Program-made: the position numbers and the translations under genes
NCBI GenBank assembly: GCA_036345935.2
Contig: JADWOT020000005.1
Span: 17,710,369 to 17,774,368 of the forward strand
Origin: Taenia hydatigena
Lineage: Eukaryota > Platyhelminthes > Cestoda > Cyclophyllidea > Taeniidae
Direction of reading: 5' to 3'
DNA length: 64,000 nt
In this document: one piece after another, positions 40,201-52,644 of the stretch
Layout of the letters: the number at the start of each line of letters is the position of its first letter
Numbering within the stretch: the stretch's first letter is position 1
The notes under the pieces: model-generated
The model's database searches: none
What the model saw: the letters and a program-made list of their open reading frames with translations, nothing else
Told to the model about the DNA's origin: nothing

Positions 40201-41406
40201 CTTCTACTCCATTTTCAAACCGGCTGACTTCTAATCTTTGGAAAGCGTCCGTTTAAGTGGTTTCTGTGGCATTTCCTAATGCTTCCTTCCCCTGAATACC
40301 GTTACAGAAACGTGGGGATTTGGAATTCTCTTTTATAAATTACTGTTTCTATTTTGACTGTCTTGATAGCTTGTAATAAGAAAGTGGGATATGTTGGTTA
40401 AAATAATTATTGGCAAATGGTACCTTGTTGTAAATGTGCGAAGGAGCTAGGAGATCATCTGCATGAGGGTGACGAGTGTGCTCTATACCAACACTGAAGG
40501 TAGCCATAGGAGATATGCCACTCTGCTTTACGTTTTCCGGCTTTTACCTTAGTTCGGCGATTGGAGTTGACACCAGCCAACGAAATACCTACCTGCGTCG
40601 TTTTATTTCCCTAGGAGGCGGGTTGCTGCAGGCTCAATTGACTTGTTTTATCGGTGAGTTCTATTTTCTTTTCCTTCCCTCGTTTCGCCCCTACTCACCA
40701 TTACTTTCCTTGTCTACTCTTTCGTCCTCTACACCAGACATTTTGGAACAGTCTCTTTATCTTCTCTGGCGCCATCTCGCCTGTTTCCTTGCTTCTGTCA
40801 GCAAGCCTGAGATGTCAATAGAGCCTGGTGGCGACTACAACACATCACGTCGCTGCTCGAGGCGACTCGTGGACGCCGAGCTTATTGAGCAACTGCCGCG
40901 CAAACTCTCCTTTGACCTTCTCGATAGCATCACTCAAGTCTCCAAGGTGGGTAACTAACCCTAATTTTATTCAATTCACCTAACTACTAAGATAACTCAG
41001 TATGTAACATCCGATTTCATAAAATATGAATCAATGTAGCATTTAAGCGCTCTCTTTGGATGCATTTTTCAATGGTGTTGAAAGTTCTAAATTCTGCTCT
41101 TATGACTTGGATATTGCTGGTGATGTGGAACTTCCCCTTCTGGTGTTGGTATTGTTCATGAAGCGGAGCCTGCCCGATTTCTCAGTTCTTTCTCCTTTTT
41201 TTCCCCAATCTATTAGTAATTCACCTTATTCACAGTTCCATCTCCCTTCCATTCGTCCGAATATCACCTTTGACGTCTGGTTTTTTTTTTTGGACTACTT
41301 CAGCTTCACAAATTTTAAGTAACCATTATTACAGTTTTCGATAAACGACCACACCAAATCACGTGCTACAGGTGGGCAGGTCGAGTCTAAACCTATCTTA
41401 CTCTGA
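22266..41406 (+). CDS. NUP205: Nuclear pore complex protein Nup205
   Basis: An alpha-solenoid scaffold of the nuclear pore inner ring; the family binds NUP93. Exons: 22266-22400, 22513-22909, 23128-23490, 23566-23882, 23952-24254, 24334-24487, 25377-25684, 27098-27355, 28626-28856, 28936-29193, 29264-29442, 29518-29643, 29730-29850, 30450-30825, 31185-31339, 32370-32709, 32779-32925, 33274-33428, 33840-34328, 35239-35431, 35505-35579, 36499-36752, 36829-37673, 37746-37883, 37961-38118, 38867-39129, 39348-39404, 39987-40096, 40553-40653, 40738-40946. They join without a frame break to about 2405 residues (human about 2010). Family blocks: MWSAYKT at the N-terminus, NLSDLFDVNEITALELLL near residue 84, GLARLEEYP-like RLEEYPITQAF, RMRAYRR-like TMRAYRRQNER, GGFPRTCLHALLDLLE, ARRRNAHRLAL with WRHLAEIGLRML, QQRVRANYYGALCYVL, YQSKMAFLTLAA, and LYLLWRHLACFL near 2343. 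The last exon is unresolved (acceptors near 41048, 41297 or 41335); the end given uses 41335. The 32925 donor is also tentative. Confidence 0.92.
24684..25340 (+). pseudogene. Coding-like, internally duplicated relic in a NUP205 intron
   Basis: Within the intron 24488-25376, two segments (about 24740-24920 and 25095-25280) resemble each other by eye, sharing TACATCTCG, a TTTATTGAGG-like block and a GGGACATTTG-like block. The first contains an open frame DPMILIHLANFEGLWDI; the second ends in a C-x2-C-x3-H-x5-C pattern (CNVCNGRH...QC) reminiscent of a retroelement zinc knuckle. Frames are broken and no family can be named. It may be chance similarity. Confidence 0.25.
28397..28609 (-). CDS. Small antisense ORF nested in a NUP205 intron, unrecognised
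   Basis: A 70-codon ORF with a true ATG start lies opposite to NUP205, between its exons at 27355 and 28626. The product is hydrophilic and contains NKVFGSPKKTSVYLPPPSEG. The VFGSP and PPP stretches recall short disordered proteins of the Jupiter/HN1 type only loosely. No introns, homologue or promoter could be assigned. It could be a chance ORF. Confidence 0.2.
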   Translation of the reverse strand: MFIGNGGLNGECSDKSMSWETEPMEAINKVFGSPKKTSVYLPPPSEGKVGLNEDNAKALENLDTGGIKQE

Positions 41407-43812
41407 AGACAAACACGTTTTTAGTTTTTAAGTAGTTTGTCAGTTTCGTAGGCTAATTGTTGATATTATTGGAACTATGATTGTCGGCACCGTGATGACT
41501 AACTTTCTTCCGAGACCCTGGTGGCGAATTTTCATTCTTTCGTTGATAGGTTAGTTTGAACGATCTACAGGTACATCAGCTTGTAAGCTGTTCATAGATC
41601 TAAAGCAATGTGCATCAGTCAAAAGGACAATTTATCAATAGAGAACTGTTGAGAAGTTGAAATTGATCACTACTAATTTGAGTTAAATTCAGAAGTGCTA
41701 CTGTGTTGGTATCTACTCGATGAATGTCATCAGCCCCTGGGTTGAGCCACATTTCCCTGGGGCCGCTCTAAGGCGTTGTTGCCACCCGTTCTTATTGTCT
41801 AATCTCAATTTCTCATCATGCTCTATAGCCAGTTTAAGCGATAGATAATGTCAACCGGAGGCCATATCGGAAAGGTTTTCTCACTTTCACTTTCGACGAA
41901 TGTACTTAATCATACTATTAATCTTTACCAAAGTGCCGTCATTTCAGATCAGCCATTCTGCGTGGTTTAATGTTGTTAAAAGTAAACGCCAAATCATTAG
42001 CTAAAACAATGCTTCAACTATTAAAAACTGTCGTTGTTTCATTTTTATAAATACTATGAAAACGGTTATAATGCACACCTACAATCAATGGACCGAGAAA
42101 GGAGTTGAATTTGATAGACGTTAACCCTTAAACCCAGTGCTATTTAAGGCGATTGGACATTCGACGTCTGACTTTTAAATGCACAGTACTCAGCGCTGCG
42201 AGTTCCCCACTGATAACCTTGTTTAACTCCTTGTCACCCTGTGTGGCTTTGTCGTGCTGTCCTCACAATTGACTGTTCGCGTGTGCGTAAAAACTGCCGA
42301 TCTCGGGCAGCACTTGTGAGTTAGTCGTGTCTTCCGTCTTTGCAGCCAGTCTGGAAGCTTTAGACTGTAAATTCCCTAAGCATGGTTACACGGCCACGGT
42401 CATGATCCGGATACCGGTGCTCTCATATTGATCATTCATAACTCGTAGATAAACTCTACTTGCCGCACTCCGCGTCATCGTCGCCACACAGTGCGCAGGG
42501 TGCCCGCGCTCGAAAAAACCACTCTCCTGCTAATACTGGTTGTCTTCTATCCGACTCGATTCGTGCCCCTCTGTAACTCAGCCTGAGTTATGGGACGGTA
42601 ATCGTGCTGTCATGACTGTTGTTGCTATTGTTTTCCTGGTTGCTCACCTGGCTAATCGCGACACATTATATTAAATTGACGTAGTTCCCCACTCGACTTA
42701 CTTTGCTGCCTGGTTACGCGTTCAGCCCTCGTCGTGTTTAAACCAGTGATATTTTCTGCTGCTGAGCCCTAGTCTTACGCGTAATGACGACCAGACTCAT
42801 TGTTTTTTGGCAATAGTGATGAAAGAAAACATTCTACAGCCTGTGAAAAATAATATCAGGAATAGGCGTTATGGCCAGTGCTGCCAAGTTGAGGGACTCG
42901 GTGGCATTTAAAATGAAATTGAAAATACCAATTATTCCCTTATTTTCCAATAGGCCTCCTATCTTTCGTCGAACGATCAGCTCTTTCTCCAAGTGATGGC
43001 CCAACGTCTAGACCGGCTCTGTCAAATGAGGACCAGAGTGAAAGCCGCGGACCAGGAGGGTTGATTGACCCTCGGTTCCTCCATGCGTGTGTGTTTGTAT
43101 TTCTTATAAGTTTGGCCAAGTTTTGAAAATACTTATGTACGCGTGTGCGCTGTATTTCTACCTGTGGTACCGATCTTGGAACAACCGCTAATCGAGCAGA
43201 CAAAAGCGGTGGTCGTTGTATTCAATAACTGGCAGTTAATTCAATAGTGAAACATTCGAGTATGGTTGGGATCAAAACTTGACATTATGCATTATTTCAG
43301 CCAATGCATCCATGGCATATTAAAGCAGGTCAGCCTGCAGGCGATATCGACGCGTACCCGTAGCCGCACAAGTGATGATTTCTATGAAGGACGGTGAGAG
43401 GAGTCTAAGAAAATTTGAATATTACTGGGTAGAACCTTCAAGTAGATATCCCACTTTGATTTCCAAAAAAATTCGGTATCATTTAATAGTTATGGCCCAC
43501 CGGCCTAACATCCTGGTCGAGGACACCAAGACGCAAAACCAGAGACATTCAGCCTAGTACCCATCTAGCCCGTCGACCACCTCGTCTGTTCTCTGTCTGC
43601 GTCTTACTGATGCAAGAAGTCGCCAACATCCAGTTTACACCTAGCTACAGTAACCAGTGGAGGTATCATCTGTCTACTCTCGAACCATCTAGTGCTGTGC
43701 CGAATTTTGCATAGATCTCTTACTAGCCCCCAAAAGGTTCAGCTGATCAGATTTTTTCTTTAATTTATACACATCTAAGGTTTACGTACAAACGGAAAGT
43801 GGTTGGGCGCCC
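41407..43812. other. Convergent spacer between NUP205 and PRPF31
   Basis: The 3' ends of both genes face this 2.4 kb stretch. It has moderate GC-richer patches (about 42180-43200) and one minus-strand ORF at 42940-43203 without a recognisable domain. No poly(A) signal could be assigned to either gene with confidence. Confidence 0.45.
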
Positions 43813-46800
43813 TTATGTATCCTTGGGTGCTGGAGGCGGCATGCTGTCAGTGGAACTGGCTTTCGACTTAACAAAACCAGCAGTTGCACTGAAGTACTTC
43901 TTGTGCTCATCCACCTGCTTCTGCGACGCCATTGGGTTGACGATCTCCAGGCCCTTGAAAGTATAAAGTGGGAAATTCAACGCTAGATGAACTTAAAGCT
44001 CTTCGTTACGTCTTCAGTGACCGTCAACAAATGCACAAATGGAGAAAACAAAAGTGTTAACAACTGCCCATTTCGAAGGATGTAGATTTAATGAAAAGGG
44101 TGTGCACATGGGCAACGTATAACAAGCGGAAATTTTAACCTCAACACCCAACAGTCTCCTACAGGCTATCAGACTGGAGAATTGCATGTAAATACTAAAT
44201 GTTTGCGCTGAATGTGCTTATGACTTGGAATCGTCACTCCAACGAGGAACAAATCAGGTCGATGAGAAGGAATTAAACGAGGCTAGGAATTACAGTCTTG
44301 CAAACTTTTATGTTACTGGTAATTCGTTCACTCGTCACGTATTTAGTCTGAAGCGGAAAAAAGCATGCCTTAAATTTTCGGTTGGTGAATGAAGGCTTTG
44401 GAGCGTGCATTGCTAAGATATAATTCCGAGGTTTACGAACGCTCATCTAATACCGCAAATATTCGGTGAGGGAAGTGTGCGGAGTACAGGGAGCATTTTG
44501 ATTTCCTCACAAGCTTGGGATCACCCAATCACGTCTGGAAAGGCTAAAATCAGAAATAGGTAGATCCGAAGAAGCACATTGAATGCACGCCACACTTGTG
44601 ATTCGTTTAAGTTGTACAACTTCGAAATGTGTCCACATGGGAAAAGTTTACTTCGAATGTTTGGAAATATCAAAACGCCTGAAAGACTGGAAAGGCGTAC
44701 CCAATCTCCGTTTAACTTGATTAATTAAGATGAACTCTTAATCAAGTGAACAAGTAAAGTTGATAAAAATGCAAGCCACCGACAAAGCGCCATGAAGTCT
44801 TCGACCAGGCTCGCAAAAAGTGGTTCAAATAACAAGTATTCGCAAACGAACAGACGTAGGTGAGAACCTGTTCAAATTTTAGATGTAAAATAGTGGGAGG
44901 GGTAGGAGGCATGCCAATTTCGAATTTGCGCTAGACTAAATGAGCAAGTAGCGAAAACGACTAACAAAGCTATGCATTAGATTCATTACAGGAGCAGACA
45001 CTGGAGTTAACTACAATCGGCTAAATCATCCAATGCGCAGGAGGAGACGCACCTGTGCAGGGGTGAAAGTGACCGAGGATGCAGTTCCAGCGGTCTCGGT
45101 GCCGCTCCGACGCACTGAGGAGGCAGTGCCCCAGACAGCCGAGGAAGTGGCAGCACCCAGCGCGGTGGTGGGCATGGTGGAAAGGCCCCCATACTTGGAG
45201 AGCTTCTGCTGCAGCGCCTTGCTCACCCTCGCCTTTGTCTTCGAGTCTGCCGTGGGCACGCGCAGGTGACCCGCCACGCCGCGCTGACCCAGCGAGCCCA
45301 ACGAGAAACCCAAATCTGATTGGTAGGCATCCTCACTCACCTGACCGAACTGAATACGGTTTGCGGAGCGACGCATCTCTGTCATCCCTAAACGCTCCTT
45401 CATTTTGCGATAGCGACGACCTCCTCGCTTCCTACAAAGGCAATCAATCAGCGATGAGGTGTCTTGTACCGAAATTAATGAATCTGATCAAAATACAAAC
45501 AGTTCCTTTGCCTGGTGGATAAAAACCTTAAACGCCGAAAGAGATTACCTTGCCGATGACCCAGAGAACTATATTTCATTGATCAAAGTCGTGAAGCTCC
45601 CAACTTGAGCTCTAACAAGCTTTCAACCAGGATTGTGAGGAATGCTACATTTTATTATTGTTAGCATAAGAGCCGACTTAACTTCTTTCCTCAGAAACCA
45701 GACGACTGAGAATTGAGTATCCGGCTATCTTCATTTTCTTGGTCGTCTGGTGCGATAAAAACCACGGTTTCCACAAGTCTGTTTACAGTAAAGCACATGG
45801 ACACTCAAGGAAATAGTCAGCTCGCCAAAACTGCATACTCAATCGACTTAATATAGTCAAGCGGCAATTTGTGCCTCAGGCTAGAAATGCTGACTAGGCG
45901 AGCCTTGATTTCGCAAATGGTGAAAACTCCTTGGCTTATGGCGGGGAAGAGGGAGGAGGGGAGCACTGAATCGACGTCCACAGTAAGACTATCAAAGCGC
46001 GAACGTGGAGAAACGCAGCCTTTGCAAGAAACCGTGAAAGGTGTTCAACTGGGTGTCTGGACTAAAGGGCCAACCACCCTGTTGTGTTTGCAGAATCGAG
46101 TGATTTAACACGCCAAGAAACCTATGCGGCAGTACAATTCTTCGGGTAAACAGTCGTTGCTAACAAGCTTTTCCTATAGCGCGCTCACGGGGGAGGGTAG
46201 TCGTACAAACAGTAGTCATGGGCTTCACACATCGAGTCTATAACCAAACAGTAACCGATTCGCGGTTTGAGCGTTCGCTAATCGTCGCCAGTGCAAATTT
46301 GGCTGATTGCTGGCAGGGGGGTGACTATTGCTGATAGATAAAGTTCTTCGCGTCCCCAAGCTTCTCACACATCCAAACCTTCGCTTCTGGTGACGATTCG
46401 ACCACAAAGTCATAACCGCTTTTAGACTGTTTCAATTTAACGATTAGGCCAATTTAGGAACGGAGAACTGACAGCTTATGCGCATAATTGCCTTGCTATC
46501 TGGAGGTCCAAAAGGACCAGACAGCTAGGTGTCTTCTCAGAACCCAACTTACAAGTATATGACGGGGATCATACTAACATGCATCCACGCAGCTAGCAAG
46601 ATGTGCAAGCAATACGACACATCACTACAGGGCCCAAGAATAAACTAGACCTAAGCCAAAAGCATTGACAAATGGAACAACGGCGGTGCAAAACTTACTT
46701 TGCTGGAGGGTCGATGGGAGCTGGGAGGGCCTTGACCTGCTTCACCGGAGGCGGCTCCTGCCATTTATCTATCTTCTTCTCAACCTCCAAAAGCATCTGC

Positions 46801-49800
46801 TCACCGACTGTTCCATCCTGTTTCATGAATAGCAACATCAGTCAGTGCAAAATATTTCTGGTAACTAATAAGTCTCAAGAATGGGAAATCCAGAATCGCT
46901 CCGTGATGTCAAGAGATAACAAGTTTTCGCAGCGTTTAAAGAATATGTTTATTACCCTTTACTTCGACTACTTATTTGAAATGAAGGCTAAAAGTTTAAC
47001 AATTCAAAAAGATAAAAGTAGCCAAACGTGTGAGCTTTACGGTGACAAATTGGAAGGCCTGGATAAGAAAAAACAAAAAAGCGGCGCTGGAAATTGGTTA
47101 GTGTCTCCAGAAGCAGGATCCAGCACAAATTCGGTTGATCAGTGAGAGCAGAAAGTTGGGGAAATAACAAATCTGATTCCTCTCAATGAGTTTGGTTAAT
47201 AAAAGATTTTTTTTATAATCAAATGAGCACTTAGGCTTCTTTAGAGGCTCCATAAATAAAACATACTTTGATTTTAAAGGTACACAAAGTTTGGGACTTA
47301 AGGCTAGAAATTGCAAGAGCCAGAAAGGTATGCCATTACTGAGAAGTAAGGACATTCCATGCTTGATAACAGAATGACGCAAAATATGTCGTTGAAATTT
47401 CGGTTATTAGTAAACTCCTGATGTAACAACCATTCACAATCAAAACACGATTAAGCAACAGAGAATCTAACACTGCTCACCCATAGTGATTGAGCGCTAA
47501 AAAACTGAGGACCAACTGTCCACCAACTTCGCCAGTGCTCACCTGGGATCGATGAAAGGAGTCCACACGCGCGGCCAGTGCCACCTTGTTGGCCAGGAGA
47601 CGCGCCGCCCTGATGCGCAGGTCAGGGGGCAGCTTTTGCACAAACTCCGAATGGTAAATGTAGCCCGTGTGCGGCAAGCTGGCGGTATTACTAAAGCCCG
47701 CTAAGTTGCGTCGATGCGCACCCAATACCTGGATGTTGCACGAAGGCATCTTTGAGAGTGCTGTCAGACCTCCAGCTCGCCCTTCAGAGAAGAAAGTAGA
47801 GGCATGAGCGCTTATTTTGTACTGTCGAACATAGATTGGAGTGGAGAAAACTTCCATTAATCAAAATGTACCGATTGTAACCATGCTGTCCACGATCCTA
47901 GTCCTTTACTCCCTCTGTTAATGAGATCTAACATCGCATTCTGGAGTCCAGTTAGGTTGACTAAATTACATTAGGTCAGAAAAGCCGTTGGGGAATAAGC
48001 GACAAGCGAAACTCCGTTTCCGCATTTCATCGCGCTTGTAGACTATGGTACAGCTGATTCAGCCATACTTGATAGAGTTAGAATGGTTTAGAACCAGCTT
48101 TCACATATTGAGGGGACGAGTGGCTGTTTTGCATATGCCGTCGGTCTATGCACCATTGGTACCATTTCAAATGTAAAGTGTAAAACATGAATTTCGGCCC
48201 ACTGAAATTAAACTCCGGATTAAGGGATCCAGTTCGGTTTATTTAATAATTTAAGACTGTGTGAAACCTTTAGATTGGGATGGGAGGATTCAATAAACTA
48301 TAAAAAGGTTATGAAGTCTAACATGACTAATGTAGCCATACCTACCCGAAATAAAACAGTGTGACTATTGCTGCTGCATGAGTCGTGAATTGTGACCATA
48401 ACATTGCAGAGGGTGAAGAAAGTAACGAAGTGTAAAGGGGAGACATTAAAAATGTACATTAGAAACAAAATTTACTTGGCAATTGTGCCACTCCATTGGT
48501 AGATACTATCAAGGAACGCACAGGACTTTAATCTGCTGCTCTGAGTTAACAATGACACCTAACTACCGTGCTAACGACAGTAAAGGCATACAAGTACTAT
48601 ACCTTTTTCAATGCATGATTTCTGCAGCATCTACATGAGTTAACGATCCTGAGTGGAAAGGACGACCTACAAGAATCGATTGAGATAATTCCCTCCCTCT
48701 GTTAGTGGGATAAAAATTCCCAAGGCACTAGTCAGATAACCACGTGGGTATCACTCTTCAATGATCAAATGCCGCTGAAATGATCTCCGATGCATTTTAT
48801 CTACATGCGTTCAACAGCTGAATCAAACTTTTAATGTTGGATATGCTTCCTATTTTAACACATGAGTAATTTGAAATGGCGTGTCACTAAAATCACAGAA
48901 ACGCTGTGTAAATCGAACGGTTTCCGTTTTGTTTGACATCCTCTTTCTCGCTACGCAGTCGACAATGCAGCAAAGTTTTAGGAAAGTTCACCAACACTTA
49001 AATGAAGGAATGAGTGGATAAGAAGGATGCTTTTGCACGTGGACACGCAATGGCCATGTTAAAGATGTACTAGTTTCATGCTATCATCGGCGTTAAGGGC
49101 ACTATTGATAGCCCGAAAAGTATTAATGTAAGGAAGAAAAACTCAATCGAAAGTGGGAGAAATCAGAAATCCGAGACAAGAGACTCATTCACAAAAAATC
49201 CGACGTAATCAGTACAAGCACGCTTGATGGTTGGGAGACTTATCGACGGTGATGAGGCATAGAAATGGGGTCCAAAATGAGCATGGCCATCCCAACTACC
49301 ATTCGTACAAAGATCTACAAAGCTTCATATGGAGAGTTGGAAGATGTTTAAAGCATTACCGATATCAAGCCATCAAAATCTGCGTCGTCTGTGGCCGTTC
49401 AGATATTGAAATGAATTCATGACCAAGGAAAGTAGAGACAAAAAGTCCACTCACCCATGAGCTTTGCAGCGGTGGATGCACCCACAAGGATGCTTACGTT
49501 GGGCGAGATGAAGGACATACGAGACTCCACATAGTCCATAATAGTCTTGCGCATCTCAAAAAGTTCAATCGCCATCACACAAGCGTCCTTCGCTCGGTTC
49601 AGTGCTGCCGGATCAAGTTGCACACCCTGCGTGGTCGACGCCGTCACCGTGACAACCATGATTGTGGCGGGGGTGAGGAAGGAAGCCAGGAGGTTGGTAT
49701 TCTTCGAACGCTCCAATATGTCGTTATCAAGAGCCTACAGTGGACAAATCATTCATTGCCACTATTTACACAAATTCATTTAACTTTGCGGGCTTACAGG

Positions 49801-50782
49801 CCATTCATCTGCGCAGTATTAATGAGTAAGCTACTGGGAATCCATGCTAAAAGAGTTGGGATATCAATTTAACGGTGATAGAACATCCCCCGTTATAAGT
49901 TAAGAAAAACCTTTCTTACATTTCATGACTAAATTGTCCACACACCAATACCAACCATAACAGAAGATTATACAGTTCAGACAATGGAAAAATACACGTT
50001 ATGGGAGCTTGGTGAGAGCGTCAGATCCAAAGCAAACGCTGACTAAAGTATTTGCACATGCGAATAACCTAAATTAAGCAAATATAAATAAATTAAACAA
50101 GCTACTAGACGAAACTCACTGAAGGCCTTAAGGAGTGACTTTTAACAAGATTTACTAAAAATTAAGAGAATGAGGAGGACCAACTCACTAATATCACTTT
50201 TAGGTAGTCCATGGGCTGGGGAACCAAAGACTCCAGTTCCGGAAAACGATGTTGATAAATATCCCTAGCGTACTTGTGGATAATGTCTAAAAGCATGCCG
50301 TCATTAAAGTCTTAGAGGAGCACGTACCTATTTCATTATCTATTTCAACAATAAGATTATTCGATTCAACGATACAGTTGTACTCAGGATCAGCCTCAAC
50401 AGGACCAACAATCTTTGTTCTCTTCTCCTGTCTCGAAAATTTGTCGATTTGGCTCATAACACTAGTGAGCTTAAAGAACAAGGAATGAAATAAAACAGAG
50501 CTTGCACGGACACACCTTTTCGCTGTTTCTCAGTTTAGCAAAGGCAGATATGGGTGCATTGACCATGGGAGCATGAAAGAGGTGTGTAGGTTTCAGTGGG
50601 CCTACTAGGTTCTCTGGCACAACCACACCGTTTGCTGTAGAAACATCAGTCATTTCAATATCACCATTCTCAACAACACTAGCGTCTATTAATTCCAACT
50701 TTGCAGAAGTGAATGGATCCTCTTCATCTTCAGCGACCCCAGCGTCGTCCAAATCGGCGAGAAGTTCGTCTGCCAGAGACAT
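43813..50782 (-). CDS. PRPF31: U4/U6 small nuclear ribonucleoprotein Prp31
   Basis: A spliceosomal protein that binds U4 snRNA with the 15.5K protein and helps form the U4/U6.U5 tri-snRNP. Exons 50782-50516, 50469-50328, 50286-50189, 49734-49455, 47781-47543, 46817-46699, 45431-45053 and 43953-43813 join in frame to 554 residues (human 499). It starts MSLADELLADLDD, as in other animals. Further blocks: IVGPVEADPEYN, HRFPELESLVP, TPATIMVVTVTASTTQG near residue 190, YVESRMSFISPNVSILVGAS (Nop domain) near 237, LSKMPSCNIQVLGAHRRNL, LPHTGYIYHSEFVQKLPPDL, IDKWQEPPPVKQVK, the basic KRGGRRYRKMKERLGMTE near 382, and GLEIVNPMASQ close to the C-terminus. Nothing essential is missing. Introns of 46 and 41 bp near the 5' end contrast with introns of 0.7-1.7 kb later on. 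Confidence 0.97.
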
Positions 50783-51591
50783 TATTCCTTAACGAGTACA
50801 TAAAACTAATCAAAATAGATCGCGTTAAAACTGACGAGTAAGGTCAAAGCTGATCTAGAATCCGAAAGGAAATCGTATGTTGCAAATGAAAAGTCAAAAG
50901 CACCAGAGGAAACTGGATTATTTTGGGTAGTGAATGTCCCTTATAATTGTGCAAACAAATAGCTTAAGAATTAATGGGGTTCTGAATTTTGGGTGTATGC
51001 TGATGAGATCGTTAGAGTCCACCCTAAGCAAGTAGATGGAGAAATATGTACTTTCGATGGCGACGTAGGGGAGGGTCATGAGAATTACGATATGCCTCTA
51101 GTTTCGGGCATAAAAACGGAAACGTCAGAACGAATGTAGTGAATTATTGCAAGCACGTTCAAACGGCATACTCTTAAGCACAAGGGCAAAATTAAAGCAA
51201 TGTCCCCCGAGTACCAACGCTAACCAACCCGATGAATCCCAAGCTCACCACTGCGGACTGCAAACGACGAAAACCCAAATCCGGCGCTGAGGAGGTGAAG
51301 CGTATAAACAAAAAAAGCGTACAATTTAAATTTTTGCAAAAAAGCATTAGTTGCACAAAAACATTAGAATTACAAATTTTCCACGCTACTTTAGGCACTA
51401 GTTATATTAAAGATTGCTCATATATGGTTGTTCTTAGGGAATTATCGCGAATTCCATGAATGATCACGGAAGCATCTTTGCTCGCAACCATGGAATGAAT
51501 TAGTTCATGTCATCCTACAACTCTCATCGCGAGTACATGAGCACAACGGTTGCACGACACAGCACCAATTAACCAGTTTACCAAGAACCTG
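50783..51591. other. Region upstream of PRPF31
   Basis: It should include the PRPF31 promoter. It holds a plus-strand ORF at 51232-51459 that is lysine-rich and unrecognised; I do not support it as a gene. No regulatory motif is clear. Confidence 0.4.
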
Positions 51592-51900
51592 TCAAGCAGC
51601 CGAAATAGAAGCTGCAAATTTGCCTTTTCCTCGATATTTTAAGCGTGCGACACTTTTGAAGCGTCCAAAAACTGCACTGAATCCGGTTTGCACACCTTTG
51701 TTACGACCTCTACTGTCGTTTACTCCTTTGATTGAAATAATACCTAACTCTCTTAACTGTCCGTCCACAGGCTTATTCGAAAAAAATGTAATACATTCAT
51801 CAGCAACGTAAAGACAGCTTCCGGAGCCACCTGCTCGCAATGCTTCCGATTTGGTGACCCGGGCGCCATTACACCAAACCCGGTATTGCAAAGTGTTCAT
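51592..51900 (-). CDS. Small unrecognised ORF between PRPF31 and CNOT10
   Basis: A 102-codon ORF from an ATG at 51900, open for another 14 codons upstream. The product is basic at its C-terminus (GRFKSVARLKYRGKGKF) and contains RVWCNGARVTKSEALRAGGS and VADECITFFSNKPVDG. I do not recognise the family. An acceptor-like TCATCTCAG lies just upstream, so it could also be a terminal exon of a longer gene. A dispersed repeat copy abuts its 5' side. The even amino-acid composition makes a real coding region plausible. Confidence 0.4.
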   Translation of the reverse strand: MNTLQYRVWCNGARVTKSEALRAGGSGSCLYVADECITFFSNKPVDGQLRELGIISIKGVNDSRGRNKGVQTGFSAVFGRFKSVARLKYRGKGKFAASISAA

Positions 51901-51937
51901 ATCTGATGGCTGTTTTTGTCCACTGAGATGACATCCC

Positions 51938-52057
51938 TGCAATACTTTGTTTGTTTGAACTACCGGTTCCGGTCAGGGTCACAGGGGTGGCCGTATTGAC
52001 GTAGCTGCGTAGGCTGGCCTCCGGGCCATGCCAGCAGCCTATTTCCCTCTGTCCGTT

Positions 52058-52091
<34 letters not shown>
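51938..52091 (+). repeat. Dispersed repeat, copy B, ending in an AT microsatellite
   Basis: It matches copy A closely from the TACTTTGTT-like start through CGGTTCCGGTCAGGGT, GGCTGGCCTCC, CCATGCCAGCAGCC and TATTTCCCTCTGTCC. It breaks off at the end of the AT run, lacking the TATTCTACTCTAG part. It is in the same orientation as copy C 240 bp away. Confidence 0.75.
52060..52091. repeat. AT dinucleotide microsatellite inside repeat copy B
   Basis: A perfect AT run of about 16 units placed right after the conserved CTCTGTCC block, as in copy A. Confidence 0.95.
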
Positions 52092-52096
<5 letters not shown>

Positions 52097-52327
52097 GCTT
52101 GAGGATGACCAGTCTCAATCGACCATAAAACAAACTAACGCCCCACTACCCTCCAAAGGCTTGCCACTTTATTGAAGCAGTCGCCTAATTACCCAAAAAA
52201 ATCCGCAACGAAAACAAAACCACCGTCCTACCAGTATCTGCAGTTTTAACAGAAAATCCCCAAGTGCTTCCACTTAACTGCCTATAAAAAAAATTCACCA
52301 TTTCTACAGCTAAATGTACAAAGCTAT

Positions 52328-52520
52328 ACTGCAGTACTTTGTTTGTTGGAAATACCGATTCCTGTCAAGGTCACAGAGGTGGCCGTACTACCAGAGCTGC
52401 GTGGGCTGGCCTGCGGGCCGTGCTAGCAGCCTATTTCCCTCTGTCCGTCGAATATGTGTATTCTACTCTAGTATTTTGCCTTCTTTTGCCTTCGAGGGAG
52501 CCTCGGGACGCTACATATAC
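52328..52520 (+). repeat. Dispersed repeat, copy C
   Basis: It has the full core, including GTATTCTACTCTAGTATTTTG and the GAGGGAGCCTCGGG-like end, but the AT run is not expanded (only ATATGTGTAT). It begins about 125 bp downstream of the CNOT10 stop codon, so it may lie in that gene's 3' untranslated region, in antisense to the transcript. Confidence 0.75.
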
Positions 52521-52644
52521 GCTATCAGATCCCAGGCAAATGTTCCCCATATCACTCTAGCTCCACATTCAAGGAAGACAGACTCTTTGAAAGTGATGAA
52601 ATTGAAAATAACATCCAGTAACAAACAATGTGAAAGAGTTACCA

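Noticed and set aside
42940..43203. 87-codon minus-strand ORF in the NUP205-PRPF31 spacer
   Set aside because: No ATG-supported domain, homologue or splice partner is visible; its Arg/Ser/Pro-rich composition fits a chance frame in GC-richer DNA.
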